Shown: positions 43,333 to 53,052, counted from the first letter of the stretch. The stretch is DNA of 64,000 nucleotides from JAVVHH01 sp965199665 (GCA_965199665.1 OZ241208.1:2914001-2978000), one strand, 5' to 3'. Notes: generated from the letters alone by a model not told the origin. Made by a program: numbers and translations.

Positions 43333-44172
43333 ATGCCCGTCACCACGACCCTCGAGCAGATTAGGCTCCCAGCACCGTTTCCCGCCATCGCTGTACAGGT
43401 GCTGCAGGGCGTGACCGCGCGCCCGGCCCCCTTGGTGTTGCATCTGCCGGGCGGCACCTTCACCGGGCTGTCGCCTCACCGCCCCGTGGCGCAATTGCTG
43501 GCGGAGGCGGGCGCGGTGGTGGTCTCCGCCGACTACCCGGCCGGGTCCGAGCATCCATTTCCTGCCGCGGTCGAAGCGATGTACGCGCTGCTGTGCCACC
43601 TGCACCAGAACCGCACCCGCTGGGTGGCCCGGCGGTCCCCGTTGCTGGTCGCGGGCGAGGAGGCCGGCGGCAACCTGGCCGCTGCGCTGACGCTGCTGTC
43701 GCGGGACCGGTTGGGCCCGCCCGTCGCCGGGCAGATCCTGCTGTCCCCCATGCTCGATGCCGGGATGGCCACATGCTCGTTCCGCGATGCGGAAGCCGGG
43801 CCCGTCGGGTGCAAGTGGGCGGATGGCTGGAACGTGTATCTCCGTCGCGCCGACAATGCGGCGCACCCCTACGCCGCTCCCGCCCGCGGCACCCGCCTGC
43901 AACGCCTGCCGCCGGCCCTGCTCGTCACCACGCCGGACGACCCGATGCGCGACGAGTGCCTGGCCTATGCCAGCCGGCTGAGGGAAGCGGGCGTCCTCCT
44001 GCACGCCCGCGCGCTGGCGGCCGCCGACTGGCCGGACGCGCTGGGCCGGGCGACCGACCCGGCGGACCCACCGGGCTGGGCCGACCCGCTGCGCTCGGCC
44101 TTCAACGATTTCTTCACCGCCGTCACGCCGGATCTCGTCCCGGCCCCGACCTTCACCGAGGCATTGCCATGA
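43333..44172 (+). CDS. Alpha/beta hydrolase-fold protein (HSL family), catalytically degenerate
   Basis: The 279-residue protein follows the HSL/alpha-beta hydrolase-3 pattern: an oxyanion-hole HLPGGTF (37-43) in place of HGGG, ADYPAGSEHPFPAAVEAMYA, the elbow AGEEAGGN (107-114) where GDSAGG is expected, and DDPMRDE (202-208, acid conserved). The nucleophile Ser is replaced by Glu110, and the usual catalytic His region reads AADWPDA (about 230-236) without His. It is therefore probably a pseudo-enzyme, perhaps ligand-binding. It leads the RND operon and overlaps the adaptor gene by ATGA. Confidence 0.85.
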   Translation: MPVTTTLEQIRLPAPFPAIAVQVLQGVTARPAPLVLHLPGGTFTGLSPHRPVAQLLAEAGAVVVSADYPAGSEHPFPAAVEAMYALLCHLHQNRTRWVARRSPLLVAGEEAGGNLAAALTLLSRDRLGPPVAGQILLSPMLDAGMATCSFRDAEAGPVGCKWADGWNVYLRRADNAAHPYAAPARGTRLQRLPPALLVTTPDDPMRDECLAYASRLREAGVLLHARALAAADWPDALGRATDPADPPGWADPLRSAFNDFFTAVTPDLVPAPTFTEALP

Positions 44173-45449
44173 TCGACTACGACCCCGCCAAGACCCCGGC
44201 CGACGAACCGAAGCTGTCGCAGGCCCGTAACGGCCGCCGCGGCCGGGGGCCGGTGCTCGCCGTCTTGGCCGTCGCCGCCGTCGCGGGCGGCATCGTGCTC
44301 GCGCCGCGCGTGGCGCCCTGGCTGGGCGGGCCCGCCACTCCCGCCGCCGCCGGGCCCGCGGCGCCGGGCGCCATCCCCGTTTCGGTCGCGACCGTGGAAC
44401 GGCGAGACACGGCGCTGTGGAGCGACTTCTCCGGCCGGCTCGAGGCGGTAAGCCGGGTGGAGATCCGCCCCCGGGCGGCCGGCGCGATCGTGCAGGCCCA
44501 TTTCCACGAAGGCTCGATCGTCAAGGCGAACGATCTGCTCTTCACCATCGACCCGGCGCCCTACATCGCCCTTGTGCAAGGGGCCGAGGCCCAATTCGCC
44601 GCCGCCCAGGCCCGGTTGGCGCTCGCCGTCAAGGAAGCGCAGCGCGCCCAGCAGCTCGTCGGCAACGGCTTCACCCCGCAGCGGGACGTGGACCAGCGGA
44701 TCAACGAGTTGCGGGGCGCGGAAGCGAACCTGCGCGCGATGCAGGCCGCATTGGACACCGCGCGCTTGAACCTCGGCTTCACGGAGGTCCGCGCGCCCAT
44801 CGCCGGCCGGGTCGGACGGGTCGAGGTGACGGCCGGCAACCTGGTGCCCGCGGGGCCGACCGCGCCCGTGCTGACCACGCTGGTGTCGATCGACCCGATC
44901 TACGCCAGCTTCGAGGCCGACGAGCAATCCCTGTCGCGCGCCCTGGCCAGCCTGCCGCAGCGCAGCCCGGGCGCGACCGGAGACCTGATGTCGCAGATCG
45001 GGCGCATCCCGGTGGAGATGGGGACCCTGGCCACGCCGGGCACGCCGTTCACGGGGCGGCTGCAACTGGTCGACAACGTGGTCGACGCCCGCAGCGGCAC
45101 CGTCCGCGTGCGCGCCGTGTTCGACAACCCCGACGGCCGGCTGATGCCGGGCCAGTTCGCGCGGCTGCGGTTGGGCCTGGCCCACACGGAGCCGGTCTTG
45201 GCCATCGACGAGGGCGCGGTCGGCACCGACCAGGACCGCCGCTTCGTCATGGTGGTGGGCGACGACAACAAGGTGGCTTATCGCCAGGTCGCACTGGGCG
45301 GCACGGCGGACGGGCTGCGGCTCGTCACCTCCGGCCTGCAGCCCGGCGAGCGCATCGTCGTCAACGGCCTGCAGCGCATCCGGCCGGGCGCCCTGGTGGC
45401 GCCGCAGCCTCTTTCCAGTACCGCCGCCGCCGCTCCCGCGGCCCGCTGA
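44169..45449 (+). CDS. RND efflux periplasmic adaptor (MFP, AcrA/MdtA-like)
   Basis: The 426-residue adaptor has a cytoplasmic polar N-terminus, one transmembrane anchor (about 27-45, GPVLAVLAVAAVAGGIVLAP), then the lipoyl/hairpin/barrel core: SRVEIRPRAAGAIVQAHFHE, GSIVKANDLLFTIDPAPYIA, TARLNLGFTEVRAPIAGRVG, and ARSGTVRVRAVFDNPDGRLM. It connects the inner-membrane pump to an outer-membrane channel. It starts inside the end of the hydrolase gene and ends 19 bp before the RND pump. Confidence 0.94.
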   Translation: MIDYDPAKTPADEPKLSQARNGRRGRGPVLAVLAVAAVAGGIVLAPRVAPWLGGPATPAAAGPAAPGAIPVSVATVERRDTALWSDFSGRLEAVSRVEIRPRAAGAIVQAHFHEGSIVKANDLLFTIDPAPYIALVQGAEAQFAAAQARLALAVKEAQRAQQLVGNGFTPQRDVDQRINELRGAEANLRAMQAALDTARLNLGFTEVRAPIAGRVGRVEVTAGNLVPAGPTAPVLTTLVSIDPIYASFEADEQSLSRALASLPQRSPGATGDLMSQIGRIPVEMGTLATPGTPFTGRLQLVDNVVDARSGTVRVRAVFDNPDGRLMPGQFARLRLGLAHTEPVLAIDEGAVGTDQDRRFVMVVGDDNKVAYRQVALGGTADGLRLVTSGLQPGERIVVNGLQRIRPGALVAPQPLSSTAAAAPAAR

Positions 45450-45468
45450 ACCCAGCCGGACACCCGTC

Positions 45469-48400
45469 ATGAACATCTCCCGGTTCTTCATCGACCGCCC
45501 CGTCTTCGCCGGCGTGCTGTCGGTGCTCATCTTCGTGTCGGGGCTGCTGGCACTGAATGCCCTGCCGATCTCCGAATATCCGGAGGTCGTGCCGCCCCAG
45601 GTCGTGGTGCGCGCCAACTACCCGGGCGCGAGCCCCAGGGTGATCGCCGAAACCGTCGCCACCCCGATCGAGGAGCAGATCAACGGGGTGGAGGGCATGC
45701 TGTACATGGGCAGCCAGGCCACCACGGACGGGCTGATGACGCTGACCGTGACCTTCAAATTGGGCACGGATCCCGACAAGGCGCAGCAGCTGGTGCAGAA
45801 CCGGGTGAGCCAGGCGGAACCCCGGCTGCCCGACGCGGTGCGCACGCTGGGGATCACCACCATCAAATCGTCGCCGGACTTGATGATGGTCGTGCACATC
45901 CTGTCGCCGAACGACAAATACGACATCACCTACCTTCGCAACTACGCAGTGCTGAACGTGAAGGACCGGCTGGCCCGCATCACCGGCGTCGGCGACGTGC
46001 AGCTGTTCGGCTCCGGCGACTACGCCATGCGCGTATGGCTCGACCCGCAGAAGATGGCGGAGCACGGGCTCTCCGCCGGCGACGTGGTGGCCGAGATCCG
46101 CGCGCAGAACGTGCAAGCCGCAGCCGGCGTCGTCGGTTCCTCGCCGAACGTGCCGGGGCTCAGCGTCCAGCTCTCGGTCAACGCCCAGGGCCGGCTGCAA
46201 TCGCCCGACGAGTTCGGCGACATCGTGGTGCGCACCGCCCCCGGCGGCGCCGTGACCCGGCTGCGGGACGTCGCGCGGATCGAGATGGGCGCGGCCGACT
46301 ACTCGCTGCGCTCGCTGCTGAACAACAAATCCGCCGTCGCGGTGCCGGTGTTCCAGGCGCCGGGCTCCAACGCGATCCAGATCGCCGACGCCGTGCGGGC
46401 GACGATGGAGGAGATCAAGCAGAACATGCCCGAGGGCGTGGACTACGCGGTGGTCTACGACACCACGCAGTTCGTCCGCGCCTCGATCGAGGCGGTGGTC
46501 CACACCCTGCTCGAGGCCGTCGTCCTGGTCGTCATCGTGGTGGTGCTGTTCCTGCAGACCTGGCGGGCCTCGATCATCCCGCTGATCGCCGTCCCTGTGT
46601 CGGTCATCGGCACCTTCGGCGTCATGCACCTGTTCGGCTTTTCCATCAACGCGCTCAGCCTGTTCGGACTGGTGCTGGCGATCGGCATCGTGGTCGACGA
46701 CGCGATCGTGGTGGTGGAGAACGTGGAGCGGAACATCGAGGCCGGGCTGTCGCCGAAGCAGGCGACGTATCAGGCGATGACCGAGGTGTCGGGGCCGATC
46801 GTGGCCATCGCGCTCGTGCTGGTGGCGGTGTTCGTGCCGCTGGCGTTCATCAGCGGGCTGACCGGGCAGTTCTACCGCCAGTTCGCGCTGACGATCGCGA
46901 TCTCCACCGTGATCTCGGCGGTGAACTCGCTGACGCTGTCCCCGGCGCTGGCCGCGCTACTGCTGCGCGGGCACGACGCGCCCAAGGATTGGCTGACCCG
47001 GGTGCTGGACGGGCTGCTGGGCTGGTTCTTCCGCGGCTTCAACCGCTTCTTCGCCGCGGGATCCAACGCCTATGGCGGCGGCGTGACGCGGGTAATCGGG
47101 CGCAAGTCGGTGATGATGGGCGTGTATCTGGTGCTGGTCGGCGTCGCCTACATGCTGTTCCAGTCCGTGCCCGGCGGCTTCGTGCCGGCACAGGACAAGC
47201 AGTATCTCGTGGGCTTCGCGCAGCTGCCGGACGGCGCGAGCCTCGACCGGAGCGAGAGCGTCATCAAGCGCATGGGCGACATCGCCGGGCAGCAGCCGGG
47301 CGCGGTCAACAACATCGCCTTCCCCGGCCTGTCCATCAGCGGCTTCACCAATAGCTCCAATGCCGGCATCGTCTTCGTGTCGCTGGACGAGTTCGAGAAG
47401 CGCACCACCCCGGACCTGTCCGCCGGCGCCATTGCGGGTTCGTTGAACGGGAAGTTCGGCGCCATCCAGGACGCCTTCATCGCCGTGTTCCCGCCGCCGC
47501 CGGTGCAGGGGCTCGGCACGATCGGCGGCTTCAAGCTTCAGATCGAGGATCGGGCCGGCCTGGGCTACGAGGCGTTGAACGACGCGACCAACGCCTTTCT
47601 GGCCGAGGCCCGCAAGGCGCCGGAGCTGGCCGGCATGTTCACCGGCCTGCGCATCGACGTGCCGCAGCTCTATGCCGACGTCGACCGGGTCCGCGCCCGT
47701 CAGCTCGGCGTCGCCGTGACGGACGTGTTCGACACGCTGCAGATCTATCTGGGTTCGTTCTACGTCAACGACTTCAACGCCTTTGGCCGCACCTACTCCG
47801 TGCGGGTGCAGGCCGACGCGCCCTTCCGCGCGCGGGCGCAGGATATCGGGCAGCTCAAGGTCCGCTCCGCTTCCGGCGAGATGGTGCCGCTGGCGGCCGT
47901 GCTGCGGATCAAGGACAGTTCCGGGCCGGAGCGGGCGATGCGCTACAACGGCTTCCTCAGCGCGGACGTGAATGGTGGCGCGGCGCCGGGCTACTCGACG
48001 GGCCAGGCGCAGGATGCGGTGGCGCGGATTGCCAAGGCCACCCTGCCCAAGGGCTTCGGCTACGAATGGACGGAGCTGACCTACCAGCAGATCATCGCCG
48101 GCAACTCCGGCGTGCTGATCTTCCCGTTGGCGCTGCTGCTGGTGTTCCTGGTTCTGGCCGCGCAATACGAGAGCCTGACACTGCCGCTGGCCATCATCAT
48201 GATCGTGCCGATGGGGCTGCTGGCCGCGATGGCGGGCGTGTGGCTGACGCATGGGGACAACAACGTCTTCACCCAGATCGGCCTGATCGTGCTGGTGGGC
48301 CTGTCGGCGAAGAATGCCATCCTGATCGTGGAGTTCGCCCGCGAGTTGGAGTTCGCCGGCCGCACCCCGGTGGCCGCGGCGATCGAGGCCAGCCGGCTGC

Positions 48401-48669
48401 GGCTGCGGCCCATCCTGATGACCTCCATGGCCTTCATCCTCGGTGTGCTGCCGTTGGTGCTGTCCACCGGCGCCGGCGCCGAGATGCGGCACGCCATGGG
48501 TGTGGCGGTGTTCAGCGGCATGATCGGCGTCACCGCGTTCGGTCTGTTCCTGACCCCGGTCTTCTACGTCGTCCTGCGGCGCCTGGCCGGCAATCGTCCC
48601 CTGCAGCAGCATGGGGCGCCGATCGCCGACCCGGCCGCTCCGACGCGGGCGGGCGTCACCGTCACCTGA
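45469..48669 (+). CDS. RND multidrug efflux pump, HAE1 family (AcrB-like)
   Basis: The 1066-residue inner-membrane trimer subunit starts SRFFIDRPVFAGVLSVLIF. It has the TM4 proton-relay Asp pair in AIGIVVDDAIVVVENVERN (about 403-421) and the TM10 Lys in GLSAKNAILIVEFARELE. Periplasmic porter and docking domains are present on both halves. Length is normal for AcrB/MexB. Likely exports hydrophobic compounds. No outer-membrane factor (TolC/OprM) follows, so it must use one from elsewhere. A TetR gene converges on it. Confidence 0.96.
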   Translation: MNISRFFIDRPVFAGVLSVLIFVSGLLALNALPISEYPEVVPPQVVVRANYPGASPRVIAETVATPIEEQINGVEGMLYMGSQATTDGLMTLTVTFKLGTDPDKAQQLVQNRVSQAEPRLPDAVRTLGITTIKSSPDLMMVVHILSPNDKYDITYLRNYAVLNVKDRLARITGVGDVQLFGSGDYAMRVWLDPQKMAEHGLSAGDVVAEIRAQNVQAAAGVVGSSPNVPGLSVQLSVNAQGRLQSPDEFGDIVVRTAPGGAVTRLRDVARIEMGAADYSLRSLLNNKSAVAVPVFQAPGSNAIQIADAVRATMEEIKQNMPEGVDYAVVYDTTQFVRASIEAVVHTLLEAVVLVVIVVVLFLQTWRASIIPLIAVPVSVIGTFGVMHLFGFSINALSLFGLVLAIGIVVDDAIVVVENVERNIEAGLSPKQATYQAMTEVSGPIVAIALVLVAVFVPLAFISGLTGQFYRQFALTIAISTVISAVNSLTLSPALAALLLRGHDAPKDWLTRVLDGLLGWFFRGFNRFFAAGSNAYGGGVTRVIGRKSVMMGVYLVLVGVAYMLFQSVPGGFVPAQDKQYLVGFAQLPDGASLDRSESVIKRMGDIAGQQPGAVNNIAFPGLSISGFTNSSNAGIVFVSLDEFEKRTTPDLSAGAIAGSLNGKFGAIQDAFIAVFPPPPVQGLGTIGGFKLQIEDRAGLGYEALNDATNAFLAEARKAPELAGMFTGLRIDVPQLYADVDRVRARQLGVAVTDVFDTLQIYLGSFYVNDFNAFGRTYSVRVQADAPFRARAQDIGQLKVRSASGEMVPLAAVLRIKDSSGPERAMRYNGFLSADVNGGAAPGYSTGQAQDAVARIAKATLPKGFGYEWTELTYQQIIAGNSGVLIFPLALLLVFLVLAAQYESLTLPLAIIMIVPMGLLAAMAGVWLTHGDNNVFTQIGLIVLVGLSAKNAILIVEFARELEFAGRTPVAAAIEASRLRLRPILMTSMAFILGVLPLVLSTGAGAEMRHAMGVAVFSGMIGVTAFGLFLTPVFYVVLRRLAGNRPLQQHGAPIADPAAPTRAGVTVT

Positions 48670-48688
48670 GTGGGCGCGCGCCCCTCAG
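48666..48688. terminator. Bidirectional hairpin carrying both stop codons of the RND and TetR genes
   Basis: CTGAG plus GGGCGC (48666-48677) pairs with GCGCCC plus CTCAG (48678-48688), with one bulged T; the inner 12 bp are a perfect palindrome. The TGA of the pump gene lies in the left arm and the TCA (reverse TGA) of the TetR gene in the right arm. Confidence 0.5.
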
Positions 48689-49266
48689 TGCTGGAGCAGG
48701 CCGGACGCCAGGCGCTTGAAGGCGTCGACGGCCCGTTCCGCCACCGCGGGGCGGTCGTCCGCGGCCGCGATCCAAAGCGCCGCGTCGAGCGCCGCGCCAT
48801 TTAACAGCCGCGCCGCCGCCTCCGCATCGACCGGGCCGATGCGGCCGGCATCGACGAGGTCCTGGATCGCGCGGGTGGTCGTCACCAGGCACGCATTCTG
48901 GCTCGGCCAGGAGGCGGGGTGACCCAGGACGGCGGGGCCGTCGAGCAGCACGATGCGCTGGAATTCGGGCTCCAGGGCGAGTTGGATGTAGGCGATCCCC
49001 TCGTTCAACAGCGCCTGCCAGGGGTCGTTCGACTGGCTCGCCGCATCGCGCAGGCGCTCCGCCATCTCGCGATCGATCTGCTCCACGACCGCTTCCAGCA
49101 AGCCGCGCTTGCCGCCGAAATGGTGATACAACGCCCCGCGGGTCAGCCCGGCATCCAGCGTCAGCTGATCCATCGAGGCCGCCGCGTAGCCCTGCTCGGC
49201 GAACGCTTTCCGGGCCGCGGCCAGGAGCTTGGCGCGCGTCTGATCGATCATCTCCGTTCGCCTCAT
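48685..49266 (-). CDS. TetR/AcrR-family regulator
   Basis: The 193-residue regulator has an N-terminal helix-turn-helix (AKLLAAARKAFAEQGYAAAS, MDQLTLDAGLTRGALYHHFG, GKRGLLEAVV) and a variable ligand-binding helical domain with a TetR C-terminal pattern (LLNGAALDAALWIAAADDRP). It is convergent to the RND pump, so it is a candidate local repressor, but the pump promoter region has a LysR-type repeat instead. It could equally govern the divergent pentulose kinase. Confidence 0.9.
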   Translation of the reverse strand: MRRTEMIDQTRAKLLAAARKAFAEQGYAAASMDQLTLDAGLTRGALYHHFGGKRGLLEAVVEQIDREMAERLRDAASQSNDPWQALLNEGIAYIQLALEPEFQRIVLLDGPAVLGHPASWPSQNACLVTTTRAIQDLVDAGRIGPVDAEAAARLLNGAALDAALWIAAADDRPAVAERAVDAFKRLASGLLQH

Positions 49267-49436
49267 GCCGGCAGCATTACCCCGGATGGCAAGCCTGGGC
49301 GAAGAGGGCGCGTCGTCCTGGCGACGATTGGCGATGCGGCCGAATACTATTACTAATGTCGCACGCCAGGGAGGCGGCGGAACCGGGCCTCATCGTCCCC
49401 GCCGTGCGGCAAGCGGAAGGTCGGGGTGTCGTTCCA

Positions 49437-51077
49437 ATGAAGCAGGTCGCCATCGGCGTCGACGTCGGGACCGGCAGCGCCCGGGCCGCCGTGTTCGAAC
49501 TCGACGGGACCATGTTGGGCCAGGCGAGCCGCCCGATCGCCACATGGCGCCCGGAGCCCGGCTTCGTGCAGCAATCCAGCGCCGACATCTGGTCCGCCGT
49601 CGTCGCCTCCGTGCGCGAGGCGCTGCGGGGCGCCGGCCCGGTGCACGCGGTCGGGATCGGCTTCGACGCCACCTGCTCCCTGGTGGTGGTGGATGCCGCC
49701 GGGGCTCCCGTCTCGATCAGCCCGGACGCGGCGCCCGAGCAGGACGTCATCGTCTGGATGGACCACCGTGCGCAGGAACAGGCCGACCGGATCAATGCGG
49801 GCCAGCACGACGTGTTGCGCTACGTCGGCGGGCGCATCTCGCTGGAGATGGAGGTGCCCAAGCTCCTGTGGCTGCGCGAGCATCTGCCGCAGAGCTGGTC
49901 GAGGGCGGCCCATTTCTTCGATCTCCCCGACTTCCTGACCTGGAAAGCGACGGGCAGCCTGTCCCGCTCGCTGTGCTCGACCGTCTGCAAATGGACCTAT
50001 CTCGGCCATGAAGGCCGGTGGGACGACGCGTTCTTTCGCGCCATCGGCCTTGGCGAGATCGCCGATGACGGCTTTCGCCGGATCGGGACGGACGTGCTGC
50101 CGATCGGCACGCCGGTGGGCTCGGGGCTCGGCGCCGGCGCCGCGGCCGAGCTCGGCCTCCCGGTTGGCACGAAGGTGGGGGCGTCGGCGATCGACGCGCA
50201 TGCCGGCGGGATCGGCGTGATCGGCGCCAACCTGGGCGCGGGGGTGCCGGATGACGGGGCGCTCCGCTCGCGTCTGGCGCTGATCGGCGGGACGTCGAGC
50301 TGCCACATGGCCGTCTCGGCGGAGCCGTCCTTCGTGCCGGGCGTGTGGGGTCCCTATTACGACGCCATGGTGCCCGGGCTGTGGCTCAACGAGGGGGGGC
50401 AGTCGGCCACCGGAAGTCTGATCGACCACGTCATCCGGACCCACGCGGCATTCGCCGAGGCGGATCGCGACGCGCGGGCGCGGGGCTGCACGATCTACGA
50501 ACGGCTTAACGACCGGGTGGCCGAGATGGCCGCGCGGCTCGCCTTCCCCGCCCTTCTCACGGCCGACCTGCACATCGAGCCGGACTTCCACGGCAACCGC
50601 TCACCACGCGCCGACGCGACCCTGCGCGGCATGGTCTCCGGCCTCGGCCTGTCGGCCACCCTCGATGACCTCGCGCTGCAATACCTGGCCACCATCCAGG
50701 CCGTGGCCTACGGCACCCGCCACATCATCGACAGCATGCGGCGCAACGGATACGCGATCGACACCGTCCTGGCCTGCGGCGGCGGCACCAAGAACCCGGT
50801 GTTCCTCCGCGAGCATGCCGACGCCACGGGCTGCACCGTCGTGCTGCCGCGGGAGCCCGAGGCGGTATTGCTCGGCGCGGCCGTCCTCGGCGCCGTGGCC
50901 GGCGGGGCTTATCCCGGCGTGCGCGAGGCGATGGCGACCATGACGGCCGCGGGCACCCGCATCCCGCCCGGCCCGCCCGAGGTGCAAGCCTTCCACGACC
51001 GCAAATACGCCGTGTTCCTGCGCATGCACGACGACCAGCTCGCCTATCGCGCCCTGATGACGCCGCACCCCGCGTAG
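49437..51077 (+). CDS. FGGY-family pentulose kinase (ribulokinase type)
   Basis: The 546-residue kinase starts at ATG 49437, giving KQVAIGVDVGTGSARAAVFE, the FGGY ATP-binding loop. Further motifs are GIGFDATCSLVVVD, WMDHRAQEQADRINA, KWTYLGHEGRWDD, the second phosphate loop LIGGTSSCHMAVS and ACGGGTKNPVFLREHADATG near the C-terminus. The length and motifs fit the pentulose-kinase subfamily that phosphorylates D-ribulose or related sugars. It converges on the ribitol dehydrogenase gene 9 bp away, so ribitol to D-ribulose to ribulose 5-phosphate is a coherent route. Confidence 0.9.
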   Translation: MKQVAIGVDVGTGSARAAVFELDGTMLGQASRPIATWRPEPGFVQQSSADIWSAVVASVREALRGAGPVHAVGIGFDATCSLVVVDAAGAPVSISPDAAPEQDVIVWMDHRAQEQADRINAGQHDVLRYVGGRISLEMEVPKLLWLREHLPQSWSRAAHFFDLPDFLTWKATGSLSRSLCSTVCKWTYLGHEGRWDDAFFRAIGLGEIADDGFRRIGTDVLPIGTPVGSGLGAGAAAELGLPVGTKVGASAIDAHAGGIGVIGANLGAGVPDDGALRSRLALIGGTSSCHMAVSAEPSFVPGVWGPYYDAMVPGLWLNEGGQSATGSLIDHVIRTHAAFAEADRDARARGCTIYERLNDRVAEMAARLAFPALLTADLHIEPDFHGNRSPRADATLRGMVSGLGLSATLDDLALQYLATIQAVAYGTRHIIDSMRRNGYAIDTVLACGGGTKNPVFLREHADATGCTVVLPREPEAVLLGAAVLGAVAGGAYPGVREAMATMTAAGTRIPPGPPEVQAFHDRKYAVFLRMHDDQLAYRALMTPHPA

Positions 51078-51090
51078 CGGAGCGCGCTAC
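51074..51090. terminator. Hairpin carrying both stop codons of kinase and dehydrogenase genes
   Basis: GTAGCG (51074-51079) pairs with CGCTAC (51085-51090) on a 5-nt loop. The kinase TAG is in the left arm and the reverse of the dehydrogenase TAG in the right arm. Short but perfect. Confidence 0.45.
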
Positions 51091-51809
51091 AGATCCAGGC
51101 TCTGCGGCAAGATGACGAGGTCGCGCACCGTCACGTTGCGGGACCGGGTCAGCATGAACAGCACGGCTTCGGCGACTTCGCGCGGTTGCATCAGGCTCCC
51201 CTTGGCCAGCGCGTCCTCGAGCTTGGCCTTGGGCCAGTCGTCCAGCAGCGCGGTGACCACCGGACCCGGCGCGACCTCCATGACGCGGATGCCGTGCTTC
51301 ATCACCTGCCGGCGCAGCGTGTGCACGAAGGCCTGCACGGCATGCTTGGAGGCGGTGTAGATCGGCTCGACCACGACCGGCACGAACCCGGCCACCGAGC
51401 TGGTGACGACGATGTCGCCGGTGCCGCGCTCGACCATGTGCGGCAGCACGGCGTGGATCGTGCGGAAGGCGGCGTTGACGTTGAGGTTCAGCATGCGGTC
51501 CCAGGCGTCGGGGTCGCCGCCATGGACGTCGCCGCCGACATAGGCGCCGGCATTGGCATGGAAGATGTCGAGCTGGCCCATCCGGTCGAGGATCGCCGGC
51601 ACCATGGTCGCCACGCTCGCCTTGTCGAGCAGGTCGACCACGACGTGCTCGACGCCGAGTTCGGCCGACAGCGTCGCCAGCCGGTCCGCGGCACGGTCCA
51701 CCAGCACGACCCGGGCGCCGGCCTCGTGCATGATGCGGGCGCATTCGAGCCCGATGCCCGACGCGGCGCCGGTGACGGCCGCGACCTTGCCGGTCAGGTC
51801 TTGAGGCAT
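51087..51809 (-). CDS. rbtD: Ribitol 2-dehydrogenase
   Basis: The 240-residue SDR oxidises ribitol to D-ribulose with NAD. It has TGAASGIG (13-20), the distinctive DIFHANAGAYVGGDVHGGDP (81-100), catalytic Ser138, Tyr151 and Lys155 (YTASKHAVQAF), and the C-terminal block GPVVTALLDDWPKAKLEDAL to NVTVRDLVILPQSLDL. These are nearly the same as enterobacterial ribitol dehydrogenase. It is last in the operon after binding protein, ATPase and permease, 10 bp from the permease stop. Confidence 0.92.
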   Translation of the reverse strand: MPQDLTGKVAAVTGAASGIGLECARIMHEAGARVVLVDRAADRLATLSAELGVEHVVVDLLDKASVATMVPAILDRMGQLDIFHANAGAYVGGDVHGGDPDAWDRMLNLNVNAAFRTIHAVLPHMVERGTGDIVVTSSVAGFVPVVVEPIYTASKHAVQAFVHTLRRQVMKHGIRVMEVAPGPVVTALLDDWPKAKLEDALAKGSLMQPREVAEAVLFMLTRSRNVTVRDLVILPQSLDL

Positions 51810-51819
51810 GGACTTCTCC

Positions 51820-53052
51820 TTAGGCGCGGCCGTGCGACATGCGCGAGCGGCGGGCCAGCGAGTCGACGATGACGGCGATGGCGAGCACGGCGCCGGTGAT
51901 CATGTAGCGAAGCGAGGACGACAGATCGAGCAGCGTCAGCCCGCTGGCGATGGATTGAATGACGATGATGCCGAGCAGCGCCGAGTAGGCATTGCCGCGG
52001 CCGCCGAACAGGCTGGTGCCGCCGATCACCGCCGCCGCAATGGCGTTGAGGTTGACGTCGCCGGTGCCGGCCTGCTGGCTGGCCGAGGCCAACCGCGCCG
52101 CCGACAACACGCCGCCAAGCGAGGCCAGCGTGGCGCACAACACGAACGCGCTCATGTAGATGCCGCGCACGTTGATGCCGGCGCGCCGGGCCGCCTCGCG
52201 ATTGCCACCGACGGCGGTGATCGAGCGGCCCCAGCGCGTCCGCTTGAGGGCGTAATCCATGCCCACCACCAGGCCGACGAACAGGCCGAACATCCACGGC
52301 ACGCCGCGGTCGGTGTTGAGATACCACGTCACCGCCAGCAGCCCGGCCGTCAGCACCGCCGCCTTGCTCACGGTGCCCAGGAGCGACGGCGGGGTCAGCC
52401 CGGCCGCCTGCCGACGCTGCGAGTTGCGGTAGCCGGAATAGAACACCGCGCCGCCCGCAAGCAGTACCAGCGCGTAGGCCACCACCGCCGGCATCACGTA
52501 AGTCTGCCCCAGGCTGACCAACGGCGATCCGTACGGCAGGTTGATCGAGCCCGACGCGCCCAGGATGTAGAGCTGCATGCCCAGCACGGCGAGCAGCCCG
52601 GCCAGCGTGGAGACGAAGCTCGGCATGCTCAGCCGGTTGAACAGCACCGCATACACCGCCCCGATCGCCGCGCCGACCGCCAGCGCCACCAGGATCGCGA
52701 CCGGCACCGGCCAATCCGAATTGACCCACAGTACGCCGACGGTCGCCGACGCCAGGCCGGAAACGGAGCCGACCGACAGGTCGATCTCGCCGACCATCAG
52801 GATGCAGACGATGCCGAGCGCAATCACGCCGACGGTCGAGCAGTCGAACAGCAGGTTGACCAGGTTGTTGGCCGAGAGGAACACCGGGTTGAGGCTCTGG
52901 AACACCGTCCAGATCACCGCCAGCCCCACGATCACGGGCAGCGCGCCGAGATCGCCCGAGCGCAGCCGGTCGAGGAAGCCGCGGATCGCGCCGCCGACGC
53001 CGGTATCGTGCCGGACGCGGACGTCGCTGCGGTCGACGGCGGGGCCGCTCAC
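51820..53052 (-). CDS. Sugar/polyol ABC transporter permease (RbsC/XylH-like)
   Basis: The 410-residue membrane protein has the BPD_transp_2 core: NPVFLSANNLVNLLFDCSTV, ILMVGEIDLSVGSVSGLASA, MPSFVSTLAGLLAVLGMQLY, and the EAA-like GGNREAARRAGINVRGIYMS and GGTSLFGGRGNAYSALLGII. A central linker segment makes it longer than RbsC and like XylH. It overlaps the ATPase gene end by four bases. It imports a sugar or pentitol; ribitol is inferred from rbtD. Confidence 0.92.
   Translation of the reverse strand: MSGPAVDRSDVRVRHDTGVGGAIRGFLDRLRSGDLGALPVIVGLAVIWTVFQSLNPVFLSANNLVNLLFDCSTVGVIALGIVCILMVGEIDLSVGSVSGLASATVGVLWVNSDWPVPVAILVALAVGAAIGAVYAVLFNRLSMPSFVSTLAGLLAVLGMQLYILGASGSINLPYGSPLVSLGQTYVMPAVVAYALVLLAGGAVFYSGYRNSQRRQAAGLTPPSLLGTVSKAAVLTAGLLAVTWYLNTDRGVPWMFGLFVGLVVGMDYALKRTRWGRSITAVGGNREAARRAGINVRGIYMSAFVLCATLASLGGVLSAARLASASQQAGTGDVNLNAIAAAVIGGTSLFGGRGNAYSALLGIIVIQSIASGLTLLDLSSSLRYMITGAVLAIAVIVDSLARRSRMSHGRA

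Noticed and set aside
49340..49360. AT-rich TACTAT/TACTAA direct repeat upstream of the pentulose kinase as a TetR operator
   Set aside because: Only a 9-bp imperfect symmetry (ATTA-C-TAAT); not enough to call an operator.
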